From Candidatus Onthomonas avicola (GTDB lineage Bacteria; Bacillota; Clostridia; Oscillospirales; Oscillospiraceae), in NCBI GenBank assembly GCA_018710845.1, contig DVJB01000028.1, positions 62,001 through 126,000 of the forward strand: a stretch of 64,000 nt of DNA, given 5' to 3'. The first letter of the stretch is position 1. Each line of letters begins with the position of its first letter. The notes beneath the pieces are model-generated. The model saw nothing but the letters and a program-made list of their open reading frames with translations. It did not search any database and was not told where the DNA came from. Of the stretch, positions 26,131-37,057 are shown piece by piece. The position numbers were made by a program, and so were the translations under genes.

Positions 26131-26976
26131 GTGAGTAAACAGAAGCGGCGTATTTTTATTGTGGTCTGGCTGATCGTGCTGGTGCTCCTGCTGGCCGGCG
26201 CGCTGCTGATCGGGCCGTCCGGCGAGGAGCAGGAGGCGCTCAACGCCACCATGCGCGACGCGGTGCTGCATGAGGAGAACCGGGTGAGCCTGTTCGGGCT
26301 GATAGAGGTCAACCCCGCGCTGATCTCCGCCTTCACCGTCACCGGCATCCTGCTGGTCGTCTCGGCGTGCATCCGCATCTTTGTCATTCCGCGCTTTCAG
26401 TATGTCCCCGGCCGCTTTCAGATGCTGCTGGAGGAGCTGGTGAACTTTTTTGACAATCTGGCCAAGTCCAACAGCCCGCACCGGAATCGGTTCCTGAGCG
26501 TCTATATCTTTGCCGCCGGCATCTATATCTTTGTCGGCACCTTTTTCGAACTCTTCGGCGTGCAGGCTATCACGACCTCGGGCCGCTCCGTTGCCCTGCC
26601 CGCCCCGCTCTCCGATATCAACGGGGCGATCTGTATGGGCTGTCTGTCCTATCTGATCATTCTCTCCGGCGGCATTGCCAGCAACGGCCTGCGCGGCGTG
26701 GGGCTGACGCTCAAGGAGTTCTCTCTGCCTATCTCGATGAGCTTTCGTCTGTTCGGCGCGCTGCTCAGCGGACTGCTGGTCACGGAGCTGGTCTACTATG
26801 CGCTACCCCTGAGCATCGGACTGCCGGTTATTGTGGGGCTGATGTTCACCCTGCTGCACGCGCTCATCCAGACCTATGTGCTCATTATGCTCACCGCGCT
26901 GTTTTACGGCGAGGTCACCGAGCCACATCCGAAAAAAACCAAGCCTGCCCGGCGCTCCGCCGGCTCTGCGAACTGA
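26131..26976 (+). CDS. atpB: F0F1 ATP synthase subunit a
   Basis: Membrane subunit that forms the ion half-channels against the c-ring. The 281-residue protein has about six hydrophobic segments. The essential arginine is probably the one in GVGLTLKEFSLPISMSFRLFGALLSG (MSFRLFGA, equivalent to RLFGNM). The C-terminal helix contains LMFTLLHALIQTYVLIMLTALFYG, matching the family's FxxLQAxxQAYVFxxLxxxY pattern. The first helix is followed by an acidic and polar segment. Translation starts at GTG with AAGGTGG upstream. It is the first gene of a seven-gene operon, and no atpI is present before it. Confidence 0.95.
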   Translation: MSKQKRRIFIVVWLIVLVLLLAGALLIGPSGEEQEALNATMRDAVLHEENRVSLFGLIEVNPALISAFTVTGILLVVSACIRIFVIPRFQYVPGRFQMLLEELVNFFDNLAKSNSPHRNRFLSVYIFAAGIYIFVGTFFELFGVQAITTSGRSVALPAPLSDINGAICMGCLSYLIILSGGIASNGLRGVGLTLKEFSLPISMSFRLFGALLSGLLVTELVYYALPLSIGLPVIVGLMFTLLHALIQTYVLIMLTALFYGEVTEPHPKKTKPARRSAGSAN

Positions 26977-27006
26977 CGATCTACATTATGGGAGGTAATT
27001 TCTGCC

Positions 27007-27351
27007 ATGAAACGTATCAAAGCAATTTCTGCCCGCGCTGCGCTGGCTCTGGCCGCTCTGGCCGCCCTGCTCACTCCTGCCTTTGCCGCCGATTCCGGCG
27101 TGCAGGCCATTGCGGCCGCAGCAAACTCTGACTGGGCCAAGGCGATCGCCGCCGGCATCGCCATCGGACTGGGCGCCGCGGGCGGCGCCGTCGCCATGGG
27201 CATCGCCGCCGGCAAATCGGTGGACGGCATCTCCCGTCAGCCGGAGGCGGAGGGAAAGATCCGCACGACCATGATGCTGGGCTTGGTGTTTATTGAGACG
27301 GCGATTATCTACGCCCTGATCGTGGCCATCCTCATCATCTTTGTTCTCTGA
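27007..27351 (+). CDS. atpE: F0F1 ATP synthase subunit c with N-terminal signal-like extension
   Basis: Forms the rotating c-ring. The 114-residue protein is longer than the usual 70-85. Residues 1-28 look like a cleavable signal or insertion peptide (ARAALALAALAALLTPAFAA). The hairpin follows: glycine-rich helix 1 (GIAIGLGAAGGAVAMGIAAG), the conserved polar loop SRQPEAEGKI, and helix 2 with the ion-binding glutamate, Glu97, in LGLVFIETAIIYAL. Compared with the sodium-binding consensus (Gln in helix 1, Glu-Ser-Thr and Tyr in helix 2), the Gln position is Met64 and the helix-2 residues are Glu-Thr-Ala with Tyr kept. Ion specificity is therefore uncertain, with proton more likely. GGGAGG lies upstream. 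Confidence 0.95.
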   Translation: MKRIKAISARAALALAALAALLTPAFAADSGVQAIAAAANSDWAKAIAAGIAIGLGAAGGAVAMGIAAGKSVDGISRQPEAEGKIRTTMMLGLVFIETAIIYALIVAILIIFVL

Positions 27352-27367
27352 GAGGGGGGAGCCCACC

Positions 27368-27862
27368 GTGAATATCCCTTTGAATATCGACCTGCAGCAG
27401 ATTCTGCTGCACCTGTTTAACTTTGTCATCCTGGCCGGCGGGCTCTATCTGCTGCTGTACCGCCCGGTGAAGGAGTTCATCGCCAAGCGCGAGGCGCACT
27501 ATCAGAGCATGGAGCGGGAGGCGGCGGAAAAGCTCGCCCGCGCCGAGGCGCTGGAGGCGGAGCATCAGCAGCGCCTGAACGCCGTGGAGCAGGAGCTGCG
27601 CGAGCGCCGCACCCAGGCAACGCAGGAGCTGGCGCGGACCACCGAAGTCCGGCTGGCCGAGGCCAGAGACCAGGCGGATAAGATCATCTCCGACGCGCGG
27701 GAGACTGCCCGCCGGGAGCACGACAAGATCATGGGCCAGACGCAGAAGGAGCTGGTCGACCTGGCCGTGATCGCCACGGAGAAACTCGCGCTTAACTATG
27801 GCGGCAACTATGACCAATTCCTCGATCTGGCGGAGAGAGGTGAGTACCATGGGGAATCGTGA
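27368..27862 (+). CDS. atpF: F0F1 ATP synthase subunit b
   Basis: Peripheral-stalk subunit. The 164-residue protein has one N-terminal membrane helix ([22 protein letters not shown]), then a long charged coiled coil ([21 protein letters not shown] onward). Near the C terminus is [14 protein letters not shown], the region that normally contacts subunit delta. The track starts earlier; GTG at 27368 is preferred because GAGAGGGGGGAG lies upstream and the family start aligns. Its 3' end overlaps the start of atpA by 14 bases. Its partner delta is not a separate gene here. Confidence 0.94.
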   Translation: MNIPLNIDLQQILLHLFNFVILAGGLYLLLYRPVKEFIAKREAHYQSMEREAAEKLARAEALEAEHQQRLNAVEQELRERRTQATQELARTTEVRLAEARDQADKIISDARETARREHDKIMGQTQKELVDLAVIATEKLALNYGGNYDQFLDLAERGEYHGES

Positions 27863-29622
27863 CACGTCCTCTGAGACGCTGCACGCCGTCCTGCGCTCCG
27901 CCGAGCGCCCGAGCTGGCCGCAGGAGGAGCGGATGATCGCCTTCCTGGAGCATAAGTACGGCCAGCTGGTCACGCTGGATTGGGTCGAGGACCCGGCGCT
28001 GCGCGATGGGTTCCTCCTCAAGGTCGGGTTGGACACCTATGACTGGAGCGTGGAGGGCCGCCTGCGCCAATTCAAGGACGCGATGGACCGGCTGGAGCAC
28101 GGAGAGCAGGAGGAGGACATCATCCCCCTCATCCGCGAGACGGTGCGCGCCTGGAAGCCGCGCGTGGCTGCGGAGGAGATGGGCCAGGTGCTCACCGTCG
28201 GCGACGGCATCGCCACCGTCAGCGGTCTGAGCGGGGCGATGTACGGTGAGATCCTGATCTTCTCCGGCGGCATCCGCGGCATGATCCAGGATCTGCGCCG
28301 GGAAGAGGTGGGCTGCATCCTCTTCGGCGACGATGCGGAGATCGAGGCCGGCAGTCCGGTGCGCCGGACCGGCCGGACCGCCGGCGTCCCGGTAGGGGAG
28401 GGATTCCTCGGCCGCGTGGTGGACGCGCTGGGCGCGCCTATCGACGGCGGAGGAGAGATCCGCGCCGAGAGCTACCGGCCCGTCGAGCGCCCCGCGCCCG
28501 GCATCCTGGACCGTCAGCCGGTCAATCAGCCGATGGAGACCGGGCTGCTCGCTATCGACTCCATGTTCCCCATCGGGCGCGGCCAGCGTGAGCTCATCAT
28601 CGGCGACCGCCAGACCGGCAAGACCGCCATCGCGCTGGATACCATGCTCAACCAGAAGGGTAAGGACGTCATCTGTATCTACGTCGCCATCGGCCAGAAG
28701 GCCAGCTCGGTCGCCCAGCTGGTGGAGACACTGCGCCGGCGCGGGGCGATGGACTACACCATCGTCGTGAGCGCCTCGGCCAGCGACGCGGCGCCGCTGC
28801 AGTATATCGCCCCCTACGCCGGCTGCGCGCTGGCGGAGTACTTTATGGAGCAGGGGCGCGATGTGCTCATCGTGTATGACGACCTGTCCAAGCATGCGGT
28901 GGCCTACCGCGCGCTCAGCCTGCTGCTCGGCCGCTCTCCGGGCCGTGAGGCCTATCCCGGCGACGTGTTTTACCTGCACTCCCGTCTGCTCGAGCGCGCG
29001 GCGCACCTGTCGGAGGAGAAGGGCGGCGGGAGCATCACGGCGCTGCCCATCGTCGAGACGCAGGCCGGCGACGTGTCCGCCTATATTCCGACCAACATCA
29101 TCTCCATCACCGACGGCCAGATTTTCCTGGAGAGCGAGCTCTTCTTCGCCGGGCAGCGTCCCGCCGTCAACGTCGGCCTCTCCGTCTCCCGTGTCGGCGG
29201 CGCGGCGCAGACCAAGGCGATGAAGTCCGCGGCGGGCGCCATCCGGCTGGATCTGGCGCAGTACCGCGAGATGGAGGTGTTCACCCAGTTCTCCAGCGAC
29301 CTGGACGAGACGACGCGCCGTCAGCTGACCTACGGCCAGGGCCTGATGCAGCTGCTCCGGCAGCCGCAGTATCACCCGATGGCCCAGCACGAGCAGGTGA
29401 TCACCCTGATCTGCGCGATGGCCCACCTCCTGCAGGACGTCCCGCCGGCCCAGGTGCCGGCGTGCAACCGTGCGCTGCTGGAGCGGATACGGGTGCAGGC
29501 CGCCGAGCTTTGCCGGGACATCGACCGCAGCGGACGGCTCGAGCCGGCGGACCGGGAGCGCATCCTGGCCATCGCTCGTGACTTTCTGTCTGAATGGCGC
29601 CCGAGCGGGAGTGTGAAGCAGC

Positions 29623-29636
<14 letters not shown>
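27849..29636 (+). CDS. atpA: F1 ATP synthase subunit alpha with N-terminal delta C-terminal-domain fusion
   Basis: A 595-residue protein, about 85 residues longer than usual alpha. Residues of about 88-595 are a normal alpha subunit: [14 protein letters not shown] aligns with the standard N-terminal helix, followed by [20 protein letters not shown], Walker A GDRQTGKT, and [13 protein letters not shown]. Residues of about 10-85 resemble the C-terminal domain of subunit delta (OSCP): [20 protein letters not shown], then [14 protein letters not shown] and [15 protein letters not shown], where E. coli delta has a matching RAGDMVIDGSVRGRLERL region. No atpH lies between atpF and atpA. The fusion would put the b-binding domain directly on alpha. 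The start at 27849 follows GAGAGAGGTGAG. Confidence 0.93.
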
Positions 29637-32362
<2,726 letters not shown>

Positions 32363-32403
32363 CGGGAAAAGGATGGTGTGGGCTGTGTCCGCGCAATTCT
32401 CGC

Positions 32404-32432
32404 TTGTATTTTCCCGGGAAATCCGCTATAAT
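32404..32432 (+). promoter_or_regulatory. promoter of the membrane-anchored protein gene
   Basis: TTGTAT (32404-32409) and TATAAT (32427-32432) are 17 bp apart, 32 bases before the ATG. Confidence 0.7.
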
Positions 32433-32464
32433 CTCCTTACCTGTATTTGAGGAGGTTCGTCCCG

Positions 32465-33004
32465 ATGGGAAGACGAGTGCAGCTGCCGGAGCAAGAGACT
32501 AATCTTCTGCTCACGTCCGCGCTGATTTTGCTGATTTCGATTGTGCTGGCTGCGGTGGCCTATTTTGCCTTTGCGCTGGAGATTCTCGACCCGCCGGTGA
32601 CCAGCGATGTGCCCGGCCGAATGGGCAGTTCCTCCTCCGACTCCTCCGGCATCGCCAGCCCCGGCGGGACCGGCCTGGAGGATACATCGGACAGCGCGGT
32701 GGGGGACATCATCTTCCCCGGCTTTGTCGACTTCTCCATCACCAGCGGACAGGATACACTGGAGCTGGTCAACGACAGCCAGAACGCCGTCTCCTTCACC
32801 TTTACCATCACGGACGAGGAGGGCCAGGTGCTCTACAGCACGGAGGCCATCGCGCCCGGCGAGCGCGAGAGCTGGAGCGTGACCGAGGCGTATGAGCCGG
32901 GCACCGGCACGCATGAGATCACTGTCACCACCGCGGCCTTTGGCCTGGACGATGACAGGGAGTATAACGGGGTGTCCACCACCATTACCGTTGATATGGG
33001 CTGA
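32465..33004 (+). CDS. membrane-anchored protein with a predicted beta-sandwich domain
   Basis: A 179-residue protein that I do not recognise. A single N-terminal membrane helix (TSALILLISIVLAAVAYFAFAL) is followed by a Gly/Ser-rich linker (MGSSSSDSSGIASPGGTG). The C-terminal half is rich in alternating polar and hydrophobic strands (SFTFTITDEEGQVLYSTEAI), suggesting an Ig- or FxLD-like fold facing outside. The start at 32465 has GAGGAGG nine bases upstream and its own promoter. A perfect 12-bp stem follows the stop. It is a single-gene unit between the atp operon and the DUF815 ATPase. Confidence 0.7.
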   Translation: MGRRVQLPEQETNLLLTSALILLISIVLAAVAYFAFALEILDPPVTSDVPGRMGSSSSDSSGIASPGGTGLEDTSDSAVGDIIFPGFVDFSITSGQDTLELVNDSQNAVSFTFTITDEEGQVLYSTEAIAPGERESWSVTEAYEPGTGTHEITVTTAAFGLDDDREYNGVSTTITVDMG

Positions 33005-33015
33005 AACGGACCGAC

Positions 33016-33049
33016 AGCGGCGGCCGACCCGAGAGGTTCGGCCGCCGCT
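33016..33049 (+). terminator. hairpin after the membrane-anchored protein gene
   Basis: AGCGGCGGCCGA pairs perfectly with TCGGCCGCCGCT around a 10-base loop. The following T-tract is poor (CTGCCTT). Confidence 0.6.
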
Positions 33050-33084
33050 CTGCCTTATGCGGCGGGGAGAGAGGGAGAGAGAAT

Positions 33085-34257
33085 ATGGAGATCAATTTTG
33101 CTGTCGCGTCCCGCTGGCTGGACGGACTGACGGTCTACCGCGGGCTGCTGCGCCTGGACGTGCTGCGGGCGGTTCGGGAGATGCTGGAGGAGGACTGCGC
33201 GGACCGGCTGAGCTGCTATGGGCGCGCCTTCTGCGCGCTGGCGGAGGCGGGGTATGACTCGCTGGCCGCCTGGCTGGGCGACCGGCTGCGCTATGACGAG
33301 TGGCCCTATGCCATGGCGGTGGCCAAGGGGGAGGAGACGCCGGCGCTCATCCGCGCGGCCGGACACGACCTGGAGGCGCTGCGCCGCCTGCTCGCCCTGC
33401 CGTGGGAGGAGCTGGCCGTCTCCCTCTCTCCGGAGGCGCCGCTGCCGGCCTGGGCGGGGGGCGAGCTGCCCTCGCTCGAGGAGCTGACCGCCTTCTACCG
33501 CGCCAACGGCTGTGGGCAGTTTGCCCGCTATCACGCCTTTCTCTGGCAGAGCGGGCGGCTCATCCCGGTGCGGGAACCGGACTGCATCCCGGCCGAGGAG
33601 ATGCTGGGCTACCACCGCCAGCGCAGCCAGGTGGCCGCCAACACCCGCGCGATGCTCGCCGGGCGCCGGGTGAACAATGTGCTGCTCTACGGCGCGAGCG
33701 GCACCGGCAAATCGGCGACCGTGAAAGCCCTGCTGGCGATGGACGGGATGGAGGGCCTGCGCCTGATTGAGGTGGACAAGAACGACCTGACCGGGATTCC
33801 CGAGCTGGTGCGGATGCTCGGCCACCAGCCGCAGAAGTTCATCCTCTTTATCGACGACCTCGCCTTTGACAAGGACGACCACAATTACTCCCTGCTCAAG
33901 ACCATCCTGGAGGGCGGCGTCGAGCCGCGTCCGGCCAATGTGGCGGTCTATGCCACCTCCAACCGCCGTCACCTGGTGCGCGAGACCTTTTCCGACCGGC
34001 TGGGCGACGAGGTGGACGCCTCCGAGACGATTCAGGAGAAGACCTCTCTCTCCGAGCGCTTCGGCCTGCGCGTGCTCTTCCAGGAGCTGACGAAGCCACA
34101 GTTTTTGGAGATGATCCGCGAACTGGCCAAGATCCGCGGTGTGGAGATGGACCCGGAGCGGCTCACCGCCCTCGCCGTCCGCTGGGATATCCGCAATCCC
34201 AACCGCACGCCGCGCTCTGCCGTCCAGTTTCTCACCAGCCTTGCGGCGATGGAATGA
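33085..34257 (+). CDS. DUF815-family AAA+ ATPase
   Basis: A 390-residue cytoplasmic ATPase. Residues 1 to about 160 are a helical N-terminal region. The AAA+ core has Walker A LLYGASGTGKSATVKA near residue 205 and Walker B KFILFIDDLAFDKDD near 255. Sensor 1 is in VAVYATSNRRHLV, and the arginine-finger-like segment is in SLSERFGLRVLF. This organisation fits the DUF815 family, whose role is unknown. It stands alone between two hairpins, with GGAGAGAGAGGGAGAG upstream of the ATG. Confidence 0.88.
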   Translation: MEINFAVASRWLDGLTVYRGLLRLDVLRAVREMLEEDCADRLSCYGRAFCALAEAGYDSLAAWLGDRLRYDEWPYAMAVAKGEETPALIRAAGHDLEALRRLLALPWEELAVSLSPEAPLPAWAGGELPSLEELTAFYRANGCGQFARYHAFLWQSGRLIPVREPDCIPAEEMLGYHRQRSQVAANTRAMLAGRRVNNVLLYGASGTGKSATVKALLAMDGMEGLRLIEVDKNDLTGIPELVRMLGHQPQKFILFIDDLAFDKDDHNYSLLKTILEGGVEPRPANVAVYATSNRRHLVRETFSDRLGDEVDASETIQEKTSLSERFGLRVLFQELTKPQFLEMIRELAKIRGVEMDPERLTALAVRWDIRNPNRTPRSAVQFLTSLAAME

Positions 34258-34278
34258 CCGCCAGTCGCGCGCGATATG

Positions 34279-34322
34279 AGACATGCCCTGCGAGCTCCCA
34301 TTTCGAGCTTGCAGGGCATGTC
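34279..34322. terminator. bidirectional hairpin between DUF815 ATPase and aldo/keto reductase genes
   Basis: GACATGCCCTGC pairs perfectly with GCAGGGCATGTC, and inner GAGCT/AGCTT-type bases extend the stem. It sits between convergent genes. Confidence 0.7.
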
Positions 34323-34340
34323 GCCGTTTCAGGAAGGGGC

Positions 34341-35210
34341 TCAGCTCAGACCGAGCTCTTCCAGCGTGTATTTCCGGCCGGGGCGGTTGGGGTCCTCACC
34401 TGACCAGCCGGCGGGCGGCATGGTCTCCAGCCAATCCCGCTCCTCTTCCGACAGTGAGAAGGAGAAGAGCGCCAGGTTTTCCGCCATTCGCGCGGCGTCC
34501 GAGCTCTTGGGCAGGGGAAGGACCCCCTGCTCCAGCGCAAAGCGCAGGCAAACCCGCGCGGGGGAGACCTGATGCCGGGCGGCAATACGCTCTACGAGCG
34601 GATGACGCAGCACCCGCCTGCGCCCCATCGGGCTCCACGCCTCCACCAATACGCCATGCGCGCGGCACCAATTCACCGTCTCCGGCTGTGTCCAGCCGGG
34701 ATGGTATTCGATCTGATTTACCATGGGGAGAATCTCCGCCGTCTCCAGCAGAGCGTCCAGATGCTCCGGCAGATAGTTGGACACGCCGATTGCCCGTACC
34801 CGGCCGGCGCGGTACAGCTCCTCCAGGGCCTGCCAGCTCTGGGCGTTGACCGCTCTCCAGTCCGGCCGCTGTGCCGCCACACAGGGCCAGTGCAGCAGGT
34901 AGAGGTCGAGGTAGTCTGTTCCCAGGCGGCGGCAAGAGGCCTCAAAGGCGGACAGCACCTCACTGTGTCCCAGCTCGGTCCGCCACGCCTTGGAGGTGAG
35001 CAGCACCTCCGAGCGCGGCAGGCCGGAGCGGCGGATTCCCTCGCCGACCGCCTCCTCATTGTCATAGAAAGAGGCGGTGTCCAGCAGCCGGTAACCTGCT
35101 GTGAGCGCCTGGGCGACCACCTCGGCGCCCCGCCCATCGGAGACCTGATAGGTGCCGTAGCCTACCCGGGGCAGTTCCAGTCCATTGGAGAGTGTGTAGG
35201 TCAGGTTCAT
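34341..35210 (-). CDS. aldo/keto reductase
   Basis: A 289-residue NADPH-dependent oxidoreductase of the AKR fold. The family signatures are visible: ELPRVGYGTYQVSDG, then RLLDTASFYDNEEAVGEGI with the catalytic Asp and Tyr. LTSKAWRTE has the catalytic lysine, followed by LYLLHWPC, RAIGVSNYLPEHLDALL and PLPKSSDAARMAENL. It resembles 2,5-diketogluconate reductase-like AKRs, which have broad carbonyl substrates. The ATG overlaps the stop of the upstream TetR gene by four bases, so the regulator and enzyme were one operon; the regulator is now broken. Confidence 0.93.
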   Translation of the reverse strand: MNLTYTLSNGLELPRVGYGTYQVSDGRGAEVVAQALTAGYRLLDTASFYDNEEAVGEGIRRSGLPRSEVLLTSKAWRTELGHSEVLSAFEASCRRLGTDYLDLYLLHWPCVAAQRPDWRAVNAQSWQALEELYRAGRVRAIGVSNYLPEHLDALLETAEILPMVNQIEYHPGWTQPETVNWCRAHGVLVEAWSPMGRRRVLRHPLVERIAARHQVSPARVCLRFALEQGVLPLPKSSDAARMAENLALFSFSLSEEERDWLETMPPAGWSGEDPNRPGRKYTLEELGLS

Positions 35211-35821
35211 ATCGAATCCTCCTTCTCAGCTGCCTGCCCGGAGACCGGCGTGCCGAATTGCCGCAAAATAGCGGGAATGGAGACTTGAGAGATGGACAGA
35301 AGATAGCCGATGGTCTCCTCCCGCCGGCGTATTGTGCGGTCCTGCATCCACTCGAGCAGAATCCCGGAGAGCGCCTCGACATAAAAGCGGCACAGAAACT
35401 GTCTGAAACCATCTTCCAGGACAACACCCAGCTCCCGCTCCTGCTGCGTGATATTGTCAGTCATGATCGGATAGGAATCCGCGGCCAAGAAATGCTTCAT
35501 GCCCTCCAGGCCGACGGAGTCATAGGCGCAGTTGAGCATGTGGTCGTTCTGCTCGATGTAGTCCATCACGAAGGCGATCGCCTCCGCATTGTCAATCACG
35601 CGATCAAAGTGTCGGACGACCTCTACCGCCTCTTCCTCGAGCATCCAGTGGAAGAGGTCGTAAATGTCTTAAAAATGGTAGTAAAAGGTCTTCCGGTTTA
35701 CGTCGCAGTCGGAGATGATCTCACTGACTGTGATCTTGGACAACGGTTTTTTCTTCATATGCCGCTTCAGGGAAGCGGCCAGTACCCGCCGGGTCTGAAG
35801 GGTCTTCTCTGCCTGTTTCAA
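35207..35821 (-). pseudogene. TetR-family regulator (DhaS-like) interrupted by an in-frame stop
   Basis: Reading from TTG at 35821 gives one continuous 205-codon frame, except for TAA at codon 51 (35669-35671). Before it is a complete TetR helix-turn-helix, KKKPLSKITVSEIISDCDVN followed by RKTFYYHF. After it the frame continues DIYDLFHWMLEEEAVEVV and runs through a normal ligand-binding domain to the end. Family members have lysine at the interrupted position (YYHFKDxYDL), so an AAA or AAG codon became TAA by one or two base changes. The track shows only the 145-codon C-terminal part. The product would be a short DNA-binding fragment, unless internal restart makes the C-terminal domain. It overlaps the reductase gene by four bases. 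Confidence 0.85.
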
Positions 35822-35865
35822 TCCGGATATCCTCTCTGTCTGCCGGTTTGCCTGTCCTGGGTGAC

Positions 35866-35894
35866 ATTATACCGTATCGCGGCGCGGGCGGCAA
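35866..35894 (-). promoter_or_regulatory. promoter of the TetR/aldo-keto reductase unit
   Basis: Minus-strand TTGCCG (35889-35894) and TATAAT (35866-35871) are 17 bp apart, about 45 bases before the TTG start. Confidence 0.7.
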
Positions 35895-35909
35895 GGGAGG
35901 TGCGGCTGA

Positions 35910-35924
35910 ATTTGATGGTCAAAT
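35910..35924. promoter_or_regulatory. palindromic operator candidate ATTTGA-N3-TCAAAT
   Basis: A perfect 6-3-6 inverted repeat just upstream of the TetR promoter, in the 304-base divergent gap toward the 36126 gene. It is the likely binding site of the TetR protein or of the divergent unit's regulator. A TACAAT box (35986-35991) further on may be the -10 of the plus-strand unit, but its -35 is poor. Confidence 0.4.
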
Positions 35925-36125
35925 GTCCGGATTTGTCCAAAAAGCAACAGCTCCCGTAAGCTGACCGTTTTTTGCGCCGCCCCGCTACAATAGGGACAGG
36001 TCGGGCGGAGACACCGTGACAATCACACCGCCGCCAACCGCGGCGAGACGGGGGCAGGGTAAGGGATGCCGATGCTGTTTCTGTATAGTGCAAGATGCCC
36101 TGCCGATCAGACAGGAGGAGCGTTC

Positions 36126-36443
36126 ATGATCAGACAACGGTGCTATGATATCGTCATGCACACGCCGATGGGCGAACGTCCGGGCTGGATGCGGGTCAGC
36201 TGCGAGGGGGAGCGGCTGAGCGGAGAGCTGCACCTGCTCTCGCACACCCACCCCATCTCCGGACGGATTGATGCGGCAGGAAACTGCCGGTTTACCGGAC
36301 AGATCAAAACCCTGATGCACACCATGCATTATACCGCCTGCGGGCGCCTGGGGCCGGACGAGGTGAGCCTGGCCCTGCATGAGAACGGTCCGGACTATCG
36401 GGTGGACGGCGTGGCCCGCGCGGAGGGGAGAGCGGGCGAATGA
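36126..36443 (+). CDS. small conserved-looking hypothetical beta-rich protein
   Basis: A 105-residue protein without signal peptide or membrane segment. Strand-like alternation dominates (GWMRVSCEGERLSGELHLL, then SGRIDAAGNCRFTGQIKTLM), suggesting a small beta barrel. The start at 36126 follows ACAGGAGGAGCG. Its stop overlaps the MMPL remnant start (ATGA), so it was in an operon with that transporter. I have the impression that similar short proteins occur next to MMPL exporters, but I cannot name a family. Confidence 0.65.
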   Translation: MIRQRCYDIVMHTPMGERPGWMRVSCEGERLSGELHLLSHTHPISGRIDAAGNCRFTGQIKTLMHTMHYTACGRLGPDEVSLALHENGPDYRVDGVARAEGRAGE

Positions 36444-36788
36444 GAGGCTTTTTTCATTGGGTCGTCCGCGCACGAAAGGTGCTGCTGGCTGTCTTTCTGG
36501 TGGCGGCCGTGCTCTGCCTGTTCGCCTGGAGCCGGGTGTCGGTCAACTACGATATCGACGATTATCTGCCGGATGACAGCCCGTCCACCGTCGCCATAGA
36601 GGAGCATTACCGGGAGCTCGGGAGAGGTGACCTCCTTCGTCTCCGCGCGGAATACCGGTGTGAGCGCCGTACAGTTTGTACTGCAGGCGGACGGTGTTGC
36701 CGAACCAGAGGAGCCGGAAGAGGTATCGGAGCCGGAGCCGGAGCAGACCTTCTGGGACAAGTTTACCGCCCTCTTTGATTTTCGGTAG
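36440..36788 (+). pseudogene. MMPL/RND-type membrane transporter, internally deleted and frameshifted
   Basis: The first 58 residues are the start of an MMPL-type transporter: a membrane helix (VLLAVFLVAAVLCLFAWS), then VSVNYDIDDYLPDDSPSTVA and the beginning of the first extracellular domain. After REL the reading frame fails. In the next frame 52 residues follow, TSFVSARNTGVSAVQFVLQA and later EQTFWDKFTALFDFR, ending at TAG 36788. These look like the last periplasmic strand and the cytoplasmic tail of the same family. About 900 or more internal residues are missing. The ORF in the track continues out of frame to 36778. It cannot be functional. Confidence 0.75.
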
Positions 36789-36843
36789 ACGTCGCAGCTG
36801 GGCCTTATTTGAAAAATAGAGAATAAGCAGTGCGGATAGACAG

Positions 36844-36887
36844 AACGGGACGGCCTCCCTCAGTGGGAGCGCTGTCCCGTTTTGGTG
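36844..36887 (+). terminator. Rho-independent terminator after the MMPL remnant
   Basis: AACGGGAC...CCTCCC pairs with GGGAG...GTCCCGTT, followed by TTTGG. It ends the unit upstream of the glycosidase operon. Confidence 0.7.
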
Positions 36888-36937
36888 TCACGGCTGACAG
36901 TCTGCGTCCCCGAGAGAGGCAGTCTGTGCACAGACGG

Positions 36938-36966
36938 TTGCCTTTTTTGAAAAAATATTTTATAAA
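36938..36966 (+). promoter_or_regulatory. promoter of the glycosidase / two-component operon
   Basis: TTGCCT (36938-36943) and TATAAA (36961-36966) are 17 bp apart. It lies in an AT-rich stretch (TTTTTTGAAAAAATATTTTA), 92 bases before the GH3 start. Confidence 0.65.
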
Positions 36967-37057
36967 GGATTCAGAAACAATGGACAAAGGAGGGCAGAGA
37001 TCAAGCACAAAAACTGGTGAAACCTGACATGAACTCGGAAAAGGAGGCGTATGTACC

